64,000 nucleotides of DNA, taken from the NCBI GenBank assembly GCA_037903475.1, contig JBAJFG010000116.1, forward strand, positions 1 to 64,000, in the 5' to 3' direction. The notes beneath the pieces are model-generated. The model was not told the DNA's origin. It made no database searches and worked only from the letters and a program-made list of their open reading frames with translations. Shown in pieces: positions 34,083 through 45,700 of the stretch; positions within the stretch are counted from its first letter, which is position 1; each line of letters begins with the position of its first letter. Position numbers and translations under genes: made by a program. Source of the stretch: Ancylostoma caninum (lineage: Eukaryota > Nematoda > Chromadorea > Rhabditida > Ancylostomatidae).

Positions 34083-35190
34083 CAGGAATGAGCGGCTACG
34101 AGATATTCCACGACGCGGATAACAGATTGGTCAAAATGACCGCATAACGGATAACGGACAAGGGTTTGATAAGATATCAAAAGATTACCAGTTAGATAAC
34201 GTTAGCTTTTAGTAGAATGTCATGTCAGATAACAGATAATTCTATACGCTACAGTACACCACCTTCTTTAATACTAAAAATGATGAAGTAGAAATACGAC
34301 ATGAATGTTGTGGAAGAAAATTAGCACGAATTCTTCATCCCTAACTCACCATCCTGAGAATGACGTTGAGCATAGCGTCGTTATAAAGAGGTATAAGTAT
34401 AGTACCTAGAGTTCCCAGTGATATTTGGATGTTCGATAGTTTGATTGGTCTATAGTTGCTTGAGATGGTACCTGTCCGCGACTTTTCCAGTACAAAGATT
34501 TCCATAACAAAGGCTAGTCCTTCCAAGGTTTCGTTCTTAAAGCCACTGACGACAACGCCATTTTCTTGGGTGACCTGACAGCTTTGCTTCATGTATGTTT
34601 CGCAGATTTCTGCTAAGTTTTCTATTTCTGACAATTATGATCTTATTGAATCTTCAACGCTATTTGATTGATAGATTCAAAAATTGGTAAAAACAGTAGG
34701 ATTCAATGTCTGGTCGAAATGGACCATGCGATAAAGAAGCACTTCTCACGATGAGCTGCAAGGTAATCAATTTCAATGCTGTTAATGGTCACGACTTTAG
34801 TCAACGTTGTTGATAATCTTACAAGTAAATAAATTTCGAGATTATTGCCTTATACTGTCGGACAACTCAGAAAAGTTGTGCAAGCGCTTTTCTTTCTGGG
34901 CAAGTGCATGTCTGCATATTGCCTCTTCTTACCTCACTTCAAAATTCCAGAGCACTAATGAGATATGACAGAACATGATGTAGAAAAAGTGATACGATGA
35001 CTTTTCTTAGAATGAGAGCTCTCCCTTATTGAGAAAGTGTGAATATGAAGCCACTATTTCCGCCCTTATCCGCACCGTTATCCGGCATCCGGCACCAAAA
35101 GCACGGATGACGGTGAGGATAACAGATAGACCAAAACGTACGGATAACGGTGAAACGGATAACCGGATACGGATAATCCGCTCATCCCTG
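34083..35190. mobile_element. hAT-like element, 1108 bp, word CGGATAACGG, carrying an exon-like segment
   Basis: Exact 8-bp duplication CTGTAAAG at 34075-34082 and 35191-35198. Termini CAGGAATGAGCGG and, on the other strand, CAGGGATGAGCGG. Arrays of CGGATAACGG-like words lie just inside, densest at 35060-35180. The insertion site was between two direct copies of a 45-bp sequence (GCGAGGACACTT at 34033 and 35197). The interior holds the exon-like frame described separately. Confidence 0.88.
34350..34627 (-). CDS. exon-like open frame inside the hAT element
   Basis: Between acceptor AATTGTCAG and donor ATG|GTGAGT the frame is open for 92 codons: IENLAEICETYMKQSCQVTQ ... YRPIKLSNIQISLGTLGTIL and IPLYNDAMLNVILRM. 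The amphipathic C-terminal part weakly recalls the BPI/LBP lipid-binding family, but I would not name it. Both splice signals and the protein-like composition suggest a captured host exon. It could also be chance. Confidence 0.4.
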
Positions 35191-35198
35191 CTGTAAAG

Positions 35199-36876
35199 CG
35201 AGGACACTTCGGAACATCGAAAAAATGTCTGAAGAGGAAGCGACTTATACATGGGCGGAAAGTCAATGGTTTGCAAAATTCTTTTTTGGCGATATCAGCC
35301 TGCAAAATGAGCCTCATGATGAATTGATGAGGTAAAAATAATAATGAGCTCTAGGCTGTAGCGGTAGCGGATAGCTGTCAGAGTAGGCCTGCATAAACAG
35401 GATTCGACGTTCACAATTCAATAATATCAAGTTATTCGAGGCAACACGACAAGGAAAAATGACTCGATAGATAAATTTTTCAATTACTTTATCACCAAAA
35501 GTTCATGCCATTTTTGATCTCTTTTAGCAAACCGGCGCTGGTTGGGACAGATAAGCAGGGATGCGAATATATCTGTCATTTACTGTACCGGCCAAACCTT
35601 GCAACCTTGCTCGATTTGACTGTTACTTCTCTCAGAGTTTGGAGCACTTCTTGGTAGAAAAATGTTCGATTTTCCAGATGCTGATGGATTTTCAACACGC
35701 CTTTTGTTTTTTGCTTTTATATATCGTCAATTAATCGCCACTTTTCCTCTAAGCTGTTATCACAATCCAGCTACAGTTAAGATGGCAGTTTTGTGCCAAT
35801 ACTATAGCGGCATAATTGGGTTGCTTGAACCGCATCTCATTTGAGGAACCTTGCTTAAAACATGCTCATTACAGATCTGACATTTCAGATCTTGAAAACC
35901 AAATAATCTGTCATCAGCCTAGAGATCTCGAATATTACGTGTTTTCATGTTAAAAAAGAACTCTTTCAGAACTTACCTATTACGAATACAACAGTTCGCA
36001 TCAATCAGTCAATACAGAATTTGTGCGCGCACGGTAGTATAATTTCGCTAAATAACGTATCAATAGGCAGAAATTAGCCGAATAAGAGAATTAAAGCAGC
36101 GGTTCATCACAAATTAAGTTCTAATGAAATGGAATGTTCCATTTGAAAAAGTGACGACAGGTACATTCTCTTGAGATGACAAGTGATCAATACCCATAGA
36201 ACGGTAAAAAAGCACGAAAAAAGTGGATAAATGACTAAATAGCTGAAGAACAGGTTAACAACTGAGGAAGCGATGAGGGCAGTAAGGCCATCTGAGCAAG
36301 GTAACAGGAGATCAGGGTCAGCTGCTCAGTGGTAGCGATGAGTGAGTGAACGATCAATTGATCAGTGCTGCGGCTCGATGTCGAGGATTTTACACCAGTG
36401 GCTCGACTTCCGGCAGATCCTTGGGGTGAGAACAATAAGTACGCCCATTCATGTATGTTGCAGCAGTCGCCTCGCGGGATTCCCACAAAGCTTACCCGCA
36501 AATGAGATCAGGGAATATTTCGTTTGTTCGGAACTGCCCTGTCTAATGAAGTCTTATGCATTAGCTATGCGCATGGAGCTGTGTGCACAGAATTCGTCCG
36601 CTTTTTTGTGAAGCCAGTGTAGTCACGTGAGCGACAGCTCTGAAAAGCACGACTATCAGATAATGGATGTCACATCACAGCCGTATTTGACACCAACCTC
36701 GTCGATGCGTCAGTAACATCCATATGTATCCAACCAAATCGTCGTCAATCCCTCTGAATGAAAATTCAAAATACGGCCACAATTTCAGTCCAAAATTCCT
36801 TCGGAATTATTCGCTGATTTTTCCTCATCGCTCAGCAATTTTCAACGTGAGCACAATTCGAAAAGGTTTTCTCCTA
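35199..36876. other. no gene or clear repeat recognised
   Basis: AT-rich sequence with short frames only. The palindrome GATCAATTGATC lies at about 36352. Confidence 0.4.
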
Positions 36877-37492
36877 CAGGGTGGCTGAAAAGCTGAAAAG
36901 TTTTGGCGCGTTGTTTGAAATTGATATTTACCTGACGCTGATATATACTAAGAGTAAGCAGTGGTTAAAATTATGACACCCTGGAAGCAAAACAACTTTA
37001 ACAGAAATTTCGAGCTGGACTGGATCCCATGGAGAGACCGACATCGACATCCTTAGACGACATGTATGTACCTGGGTTCTCTTTAGCAAAGAACGAAAGA
37101 GCTCGGAACAGTCCCAATCGTGATCGATTCGTCTGCTCTGTTTAGGGCTTATTCGCAGAGAAGTTAACAAGCAACAAATTCCCTTTGTTAGACTATTTCA
37201 ACTTACAGAGATGAGGGCTAAATAGATTAGAGTAACGTACGGCGCATCGCCATTTTTGCAATCGTTCGTTTGAAACTTGCATGAATGCTGACTGTGAACA
37301 TTTTGAGCAACTCAGTTAACTTGCATGAATGCTGACTGTGAACATTTTGAGCAACTCAGTTAACTTGCATGAATGCTGACTGTGAACATTTTGAGCAACT
37401 CAGTTAAACTCAGTTATAAAATGTTATCTGAGATATTTCGTCCGAGAACGCATATTTTCGCAAAATACAGAGTTTTTGCTTTGCAGCTACCC
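36877..37492. mobile_element. CAGGGTGGCTG element, copy 2
   Basis: Left end TACAGGGTGGCTGAAAAG, right end TTTGCAGCTACCCTA, bordered by TA. Shares AACAAGCAACAAATTCCCTT (inverted) with copy 1. Contains the 44-bp tandem array, which copy 1 lacks. Confidence 0.72.
37274..37405. repeat. three identical 44-bp tandem copies
   Basis: AACTTGCATGAATGCTGACT...CAACTCAGTT repeats at 37274, 37318 and 37362 without a single difference, followed by a partial AAACTCAGTT. Perfect identity implies very recent expansion. It is inside the TA-flanked element 36877-37492. Confidence 0.95.
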
Positions 37493-37740
37493 TATATGTA
37501 GTTTTGATAACTGTTATGTGCAGTAGCGTTTCAGTTTATAGCAATGGACGGCAAACACTAGCAATCTTTGTCAAATAACGAAGGCATTGTGGCTAAAAAA
37601 AACCACTTCGCATCCTTTACATTTGCGACGGTGTTTTAAATCCGAACAACTGTTTCAAAAAATTTATTTCCATGCAGTGCACCTTGGCTAAGATGGGGTA
37701 TTATGCGTTGACTTGTCCTAAAGAATGTTCATAATATTGG

Positions 37741-38230
37741 GTTGTTGCGAAATTAATTGCCGAAATGGACACACCAGTTCAAAGGGTTGTAACTCGACTC
37801 AAACACAGTGTTTTTCATCGCTTTAGCAACCGTTCAATTCAGTAGATCCTCTTCGACAATTCTGCTAGGATCGCATGCCTCCGCAATTAAAACCGAGATC
37901 ACAAGGATCCGCAAACTTTGGAAGGCGATTTCAGCATGCTCCTGATCAATCTGCTGCTGTCGCAGGATTGCATCTGGAGCTCGGAAAAAAGACGTACAGT
38001 GGGATAATGGTCTGTTGAATAAGGTCAATGAGTGAGAGCCTTGATGCCTTACTGTATCAGTTTTGCCGTGTGAATTTTGGAGAGTAAGGCTTAACGTTAC
38101 TTTGAAGGAGGGGGAAATCAGTTTTTGTTCGCCACTGCCAACCACATCTATAGCAGATTTGCTGGCATCAACTCGAAATTACAATATCAGAACTCTGATG
38201 TTAGTGCTTGACTAGCTTGGAGAAGGCTAT
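37741..38230. other. single mariner-like end and unassigned DNA
   Basis: TTGGGTTGTTGCGAAATTAA at 37740 looks like a mariner terminus next to TA, but no matching second end was found. The 103-codon minus frame at 37834-38145 resembles nothing I recognise. Confidence 0.3.
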
Positions 38231-38882
38231 AGTGGATCACACTCTTACAGCACCACCACACTCCTGACACAACCTCCCTAGTGCGAAGTCTTGATTTAGA
38301 AAAAGTTGGAGATGGGAGGAAGTGTCTACCGAAACGAATTCACGTTTCTTTTTATCGTACAGGAACCGAGCTCCATTGATAGCTGTTACGCGGTGTAGAA
38401 ATGGGTACTTTTTGAGGCGAGAAATTAAGTTATAAAAGATGACACAGCGGGTGAGACGGTGGTCATCTGTCAGATCGTGGGGTGTTCACTTCCGCACCTT
38501 TCTTGTCATGTCGATTGAAGTCAAATGTTTTGAAACTGTAGCATAGTGAGCCCCCATCCTGCCCCCAAAGTCCAAATGGTTGGACCCGGGTTAGGTTCCA
38601 CGACTCTTCTCAACGCTTGGTCGTCAGAGAACAACCTGTGGTCACGACCATGGTTGCTTTGGGGATCAAAATCGACGGAAGAAAAATTTGCGACCGAATA
38701 GCTCACTGCCATTTGGGAGGTGATTCGAAGCCAAAATAAATGCAAGATTACCGCTGGCATCCGACAAAGAGTGGTCGAGTTTGAAATCATGAACCATAAT
38801 CACCCGAAAATCACGTCGGCTCATGATTTGTTCGCGACATCACAAAAATCCTCAGTAAAGAGCTAGCCAGGATATTCAAGCA

Positions 38883-40396
38883 GCTCAGGGATGAGCGGAT
38901 ACCGTATCCGGTTATCCGTTTTGCCGTTATCCGTAGGTTTGGCCTATCCGTTATCCGCACCGTTATCCATGCTTTTGGAGCCGGATATTGGTGCGGATAA
39001 GGCCAAAACTAGGGGCTTCACTTCACACATTCTCAACAGAGGACAGCCTTCATCCCAAAAAGTACTACTCGATCTAGCGCATTCCACGTCCGTGTTTCAG
39101 AATCTTGTGCCAAGGTAGCACATGGTAATACAGACTTGCACCTGCCTAAAAAGAAATGCTGTTGCTCATAATTTCTGGGTCGTAGGACAAAGTGAGGCAA
39201 TAAACTCGAAACCAATATTTTTAGAGTACCAAAAAGTTTCTAACCTTAACCTCCTTAACCTGCTCCATTCCTTTCTCAAAACACAGCGCTTCCTTCAACA
39301 GGTAAACACCTGCGGTTGCCGTCATTCGAAAATGTGGGTTGATATTACTAAATCAAGCATTCTATTGCCCGGCCCTGGTACCCAGCAACTATTTTCTGTT
39401 TGGAATTTTGGAACAACATCTTCGAGCAACGAGATTCAGGGACGAGAACGAATTGAAGTCCATCGTTGAAGGCTGCACTAACTCATGCAATAAAGAGAGC
39501 TTATGCAACGGTTAAAAACTGAGATCGAGACGTGAAAAGTGTATTAGTGTTAGAAGGACCAACACTTTACTAAAACAGAATTCCGTTACCGTAGACCTCT
39601 TCGAAGTAGTCTAGGTCGGAAACTTTTTGATACCCCTATACTTGTAAATTTATCAACAACGTTAGCTAATGTTTGACCATTAACAACGTTGAAATTGGTG
39701 ACCCCGCAGTTCACCGCTGAGCGGTGCCCTCTTCCTCCGAAGATTCATTCCAGCTATCATTGAACTCTATTGTTTCTACTAATTTTTGAATCCATTGATC
39801 AGATAGCGTTCGGAATTCAATATATTCATAATAGTCATTCAGTACTAAAAGATTTATCAGAACTCCACAAAAGATAATATGAAGAAGAGCTTAAGCCCCA
39901 TTCAGCCCCTTCCCCTCGGGGGGGGGGAGTCTAAGCTTGCCTCTCTTCCCCTCCTCCCCCCCCCTCTCCTTCTACCTAAAACAAAACCTTAGAAAGACCA
40001 GCCTTTGGGGGCCTCACTTTTGTACTGAAAAAGACACGGGCATCTATCACCTTAAGCGGCTAGTAGGCCAATTAAATTAACAAATATTAAGGCAAACTCT
40101 AGTTACTATGATTACATCTCTTAATAATGACGCCGTGCCCGAAGTCGTGCTCAGAATGGCAATTTTTGATGAGTAACATGATGCAGAATTTGTGCTAATT
40201 CATCTGCACAATACTCATGTCGTACCTTATTTCTGTCATTTTTAATATTGTAGAAGATTGTACCTTGTAGCATCTGGATCACTTATCCGTTATCGCTGTC
40301 TGGTATCGGTTATGCGGTCGTTTTTGCCCTATACGTTATCCGCACCGTTATCCGGGTCCCGGGAAATCTCGTATCCGCTCATCCGTGGTATACATA
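38883..40396. mobile_element. CGGATAACGG-type hAT ends, possible chimeric element
   Basis: CAGGGATGAGCGGATACCGT at 38886 starts an array of TATCCGTTATCCG-like words, and 40270-40395 holds a second array ending CCGCTCATCCGTG. The pair resembles the element at 34083-35190, but flanking 8-mers do not match and the right terminus is altered. The two ends may belong to one decayed copy or to two. Confidence 0.5.
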
Positions 40397-42207
40397 ACTT
40401 GGTGCAATTTACGGAAAACCAATTTTTAAGCCCCGTCCCTCTTGGGCGGACCAGGGCGAGTGTGGAGTTCTTCCACGCTCCCCCTTGCTGGCAACACCTC
40501 AGTGCTCACCTTTCAACTTGTTAAGCGGTGTACCACCTTCTGAATAGTGCACCACTTAATGAGGAAAATTTCAATGTAAGTACAGGATTACGCTATGGTA
40601 ATGTAGTTCCGTTAGCCAATGCTAGAAGTTTATAAAACTCCTTCATTTTCCACTTTTTCTCTAGTATCGACCCATACCAGGGAAAATGCAATCTAAGAGC
40701 CGTATCCAATAGGGAGGGAAAACACAGCGGACATATACTCGTTCCCACTGGTTTTTATCCCAGAATAGGATGTGAGCTCTGAAATGCTGCCAGTAAGGGG
40801 AGCGCCTGTCGAGGAAACCTCGCACTCACGCTTTGCCCCCCCCCCCCACTCCGCCAGTTTCTTCACAAAGGAATGTGCTTAAAACTGCTATTTGAGCGCA
40901 TGTACCCAGAATTATGTTGTAATCAGCAGCCCGTGGAGATTCGCTCCACCCGAAAATCTCAGAAGCGAATTTGAGGTGGGATGTTGCATTCGAGAAGCCT
41001 TACGTCATCTTGCATTCATGTTCTTGTTGCCATGATTGATGTTCCATTAAACATCTCAATCTAACTGGTTTTATGATTGCATTGCACTGCCGCCAAGAAG
41101 ACACCAATAAAGGCTAGACCCTTCGGTAGATAATGTCAGCAAACAGAGCGCCCTCGGGTAAACATGGCATGACCGCCTAGAATCGCGGGAGGCATGCATA
41201 ACTGCCAGTATACGACATGTATACTGGCAGTTATGAACGCGCAGAACGGGTTGTGAATATTCAGACTACAATTCGTTCCACGAGCGGGATCACGCCCTCA
41301 CCTGCGCTGTTGTGGAGCGACATGGTCCCATCAAACTCGTGCCGTTGATATAATTAAATTCTGTGCACTCTTCAGTGTAAGTACATCGTAGTTCTCACAT
41401 TCTTCACTTGTTTACAATGTAATTGTAAGGATTGTGAACGATGCTTCCTATGTGAATATGTTTACTTCCTCGGAAATAAATAGATAAACTGCCGACACCT
41501 TCGCAGTTCGATTTGTAGCAATCTTTCCTTTCTTTTCCAGTAAGAGTGAGAAGTCGTTAAAAATCATTTCAAATACAACAGCCGAATGTAAAGCAACACT
41601 GGCTAGAAGTAAGTAAATCCGTTTATGCCTGAAATAGAGTTCAGGGAAAATCTATGAAACACACATCGGCAAATAGCGACAAAAAGGTTGCGGATGAGGA
41701 TACCATGAAAAGAATATTAAGAAAAAATTGAAAACATGTGAAATGATGACAGAACAGATGATGACGTCCTCATGGTTGAAAGCTAGAGCTTGCCGGCCGC
41801 ATCCTTATCTAAGAAGAAGCGGAGCTTCTTACTGAATGGCCGCACAAAAGAGGCCGGGACATGTTGCACATCAGAGTCAAGAACGCTCTGAAAGAGATAC
41901 ACATGAAGACGCTGCAGCAACGTCAATCTATTCTCACCATCAATCGATAGTCAGTCTTCATCTTCAACATTCAGAAAGTCCTCGTATTTGAGGAAACTCC
42001 TCCGCTGCCTAGTTGTACCGACAAATTAGTGATAGATTGTCGAGGTGTTAGAAAGAGCTCTGTTACACTCTACTGTACAAAAATCATGAGGACATGCCCT
42101 GAAGTAAATACGGAGGGATATCACTGACGTCCCAGAAGCAACCGTCCGTTGCACTAGCTAGCAAAAAATTCTTCTGATCCCTCAATCAGTCAATCAGTTA
42201 CGTTTTC
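40397..42207. other. no gene recognised; expected place of the last 6PGL exon
   Basis: I looked for the family C-terminus (Pro-Ala ... Trp-x-x-Asp) on the minus strand and did not find it. It contains C-rich runs near 40835-40850 and the perfect hairpin at 41198. Confidence 0.4.
41198..41238. repeat. perfect short hairpin
   Basis: ATAACTGCCAGTATAC, a 5-base loop GACAT, then GTATACTGGCAGTTAT: 16 paired bases with no mismatch. Isolated; no gene nearby. Could be a MITE core. Confidence 0.8.
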
Positions 42208-42335
42208 ATTAAAGGCAACAGCATTAGAAGCTTCGACTTTGAAAAGAAGTTCCGAGGGTAACAAACACTGCCAGCGTATCATAAACGTCAAACGAACACA
42301 AAGAGTGATGAAATACCTGTGCAGAAACTCGAGTA
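42208..42335 (+). mobile_element. half copy of the palindromic TTAA MITE
   Basis: TTAAAGGCAACAGCATTAGA ... CATAAACGTCAAACGAACAC ... CCTGTGCAGAAA follows the same order as the left half of 16852-17327 at lower identity. The GC-rich arm and right half are absent. Confidence 0.55.
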
Positions 42336-42651
42336 GCAGTTACGAACCCAGTTATCTTATAAAGTGTGCGTGATATTCGCGGGAAGAGACCCAAGAATGT
42401 CAAAGAAAGTGATATTAGAAGCATAGAAAACAGTACCCCGTTTTTGTCAATTTTTCATGTTTCGCCACTGCATGTGAGACAAAATCTTAAGCATTGAGAC
42501 TGAGATGGTTGCTGCCTTTCATGGAATACATATGTATAGTACAAAATACATATGGAATACATATGTATGGTACTGCAATGAAAGAGCTTAGCTTCCTTCA
42601 GGGAACAAAAGATGTAGGCAAAAAAAAAACAGAGGAAAATTGAGAACATAC

Positions 42652-42795
42652 CTTAACAACTGATGCTTTGTCTTCACCGGTGACAATAAAAGCTACATTT
42701 TTTGCAGCATTGAGAACAGGTAATGTGAGAGAAATCCGTTGCGATGGCGGCTTTGGAGAATCGGTCACTGCCACCACCCATGTTAGTAAGTCGTT
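42652..42795 (-). CDS. PGLS: 6PGL exon 5
   Basis: 48 whole codons: [40 protein letters not shown] and EDKASVVK. TDSPKPPxxRIxLTLP is the last strong family signature. The acceptor is a run of T ending TTTCAG and the donor is AAG|GTATGT. The C-terminal exon should follow at lower coordinates. Confidence 0.95.
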
Positions 42796-45700
42796 CTGAA
42801 AAAAAAAAACCTGAAAATATTCATTTATTAATCGCGACGCTTATAAATCGAAATTGCTCCACTTTTTACACATACAAGCTGTGCCGGGACGCAACACTGA
42901 GTGATACTCAGTGGATGGTACATGTGAAGTCTCATAAGACCAATCAACTGACCAACAAAGTCCGCTATCTGCTACGAGGTTCAAGACTTGATAGGAAAAC
43001 ATACAGGAAGCTCCCAGTGGCGGACGCAGGGGGGAGGGCCCCCCCGAGAATGGGTTGGCAAATTTTTGAAATTACTTTACAATACATATAAAAATCTTAC
43101 ATTAGTTTATTTTTACTATTATTTTTATTATAATTTTTATTAATTATTTATTATTATAATCAAGATTTTTATTAATTTTATTTTCCGTCCGGATCACCAA
43201 AACGGCGGAGACCCCACTTTTTTTCCCACGCCCCCCCCCCTTCCGCCAGGGCGCAGCACCAGGTGGTCAGTGTCGGTTGGGTAGTACTAAGTCCAGTCGG
43301 ATTCCGAAATGGGCTACTAAGTACCTACACACTAGGGTTCTTTCAGGGAAAGCAGATAGCACTAAAAAAGTGAATTAAATAAGCGTTAGTGAGACGACGA
43401 ATGATGTTTCAGCAAGAAATGCGTACCATTTGGCGAAGACAGCCTGAATCATCTCAAATTCAAGCTAAAATCCTCGAAAAACCGATCTCGGTACGGAACT
43501 GTTTGATCCCGCTAAAACTCGTTGAAACTTGTTATAGGACCTGTCAGATACAAGAAATTGTCATTGGAGCGTGTTTTTTTTCTCGAACCGGGAACTTTCC
43601 CAGGAAATTTCTCTTTTTTGAGGAAGGGTTCAGATACGCTGTCAACTCCAAGAAATGCGCCTAGGTGGTATTAATTCTCCCCCAAAGTGGCATCTTTCGT
43701 TTTTGAGAAGCTGTCTTCGTTTTTGAAAAAACCTTCATTAATGGTCAAAAAATGGTCAAAAACCATTTTTTGACCATTAATGACGGTTTTTCTCAGGAAC
43801 GAAGACGGCTTCTCAAAAACGAACGGTGCCACTTTGGGGGGATACTCGTTGGTATAGTGCGCATCTACAGTCAAAATTCCAACATGATACGTCTCCTACA
43901 GGTTGAGCAACACCTGATTATCACTGGAGCGCACCAGAGTGCAGGGTAGGGATGGAGTAAATGGTTCAGCAACGGTGGTCTTCAGCAACGAGTTTGATGA
44001 TCCTCTAGAAGTGCCTCTCTGAAATCTGCTTGTCTCTAACATCATTAGACGGTTAGCAGTTGGCTACGCCCCGGACACTGGTGCTAAGCCCCCTGAACCT
44101 GCAGGACGCTACTAAGTCCTGGTGGTCAATGACCACCTGGTGCTGCGCCCTGCCTTCCGCCCACTTTCTGCGTTCGCCACTGGAAGCTCCAAATGTCCGC
44201 AGTCAAGAGAGGCGTGGCCACGACGCGGCTTTAACCAGAAACACAGGCGCTCTGCATGCTGCCACCGGTTGTCTGCAGAGTCCCTCTTGACTGCGGACAT
44301 TTGGAGCTTCCTGTATTTTCGAAGTAATGCTCACGAAAACAGTATTCAGCAGCATAATGAATGTAATTTCGATGTAAACAAGGAAAATATTGGGCAGATT
44401 CCATTAATGCTAACAGAGCACGATTTCTATGCTAAGCTACAAAAACCACTACAATTTCCCAAAGTACATGTACAATAAAACTTATAGGTAATGCAGGTTG
44501 GAAAGGAAGACCTACAAAGTATGTAAGTATCACTCTTGCAACTCCGCTTTCATTTCTAGAAAGGAACACTTGAAGCGGCATGAGCTAATTCGAAAAAGCA
44601 CTGTTCGCCAGCCAATTTTTTCAATGAAGAATACCGATTTGCAAAAACGAGTGGTGATTTTGTCTTGTGTTGGGGTGTTTGCATCGTAGAAAACTCAAAG
44701 ATCAACAACAAAGCAGAAAAAAGAGGGAGATACTGTACTTGAATTTTAACATGAGCAACTCCTCTTGGGCAGTATCCACTTAGTGCTGGGAGGTGAACTG
44801 ACCTTTTGAAGCAGACGATGACCTGGAAAGAGGCTGCATGTATGCCCGTCACTGCCCATTCCGAGGAAAAGGATGTCGAATCTCGGTAAACGACCTATTT
44901 GTTCTGGACATAGCGTTGCCCGTAAAGTACTTTCGTACTGCAAAGCAGTCTTTGATGCTGGAATATTAACAAGCACTTATTACATGAACTATTTCACAAA
45001 AAAAAAAAGCAAATGCAACAATACAAAAAAAAAGATTCACCTTTTCGTAATGTTAACCTACTGAAAAATTAGGATCCTGTGCTCAGAAAATGGGGGTCAC
45101 TTAACACAGCGAGTGCCGACCCCTATCAGAATGGAGTGCACCGAGGAGGAGAATGCGAGTTTTTTTTCTTTTTTTTTTTTTGAGGGTGGGGTGGGAGTGT
45201 AGAACTCGTATTCAGTGGTGAAATGTCGGAAATGCCCAACAAACTCCCGGAATTCAGGTGCTGATTTCAGTGCGTTTTCTTTGACGAGTAATGGCATTCG
45301 TGGATCCTGCCACTTGAATGCCACTCATGTCTGTCTAGAAGTGCGTAAACCTGAGCAAGCCGTCGTGCCCCAACCCCCTACCCCCTCCCCCCCCCCCTCC
45401 TTGTTCAGATAAGGCTGGGTGCTGCGTTCCCGATGGATCAGAGTATCTTCCCTTCCCTCTTCTGTCGTGTCCTGCGGCCGCTCGGCTCTACGCTCTCTCC
45501 ACGTCCAGATTTCCACCAGTTGTAGCCGACTTCTACTCATCTAAGTTGGCCACTCATCCGAGTAGGAACTGCGAGAAACCTTGTGGCGGGTTTCGTGTAC
45601 TAGATTCTATTCTGGCAGCAACAAGCCACCCGAACAAGGGAATTCGTAATCGGTCCTTCGCGGACACGGTCTATTCCCCGTCATTGATCCACTCATCCTT

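Noticed and set aside
33009..34180. Cluster of open frames of 70-156 codons
   Set aside because: They arise from the tandem 350-400 bp unit and from the left end of the hAT-like element, in several frames with no consistent protein.
44060..44480. Open frames on both strands around 44060-44480
   Set aside because: They are created by a 32-bp perfect-like inverted repeat; no codon or homology support.
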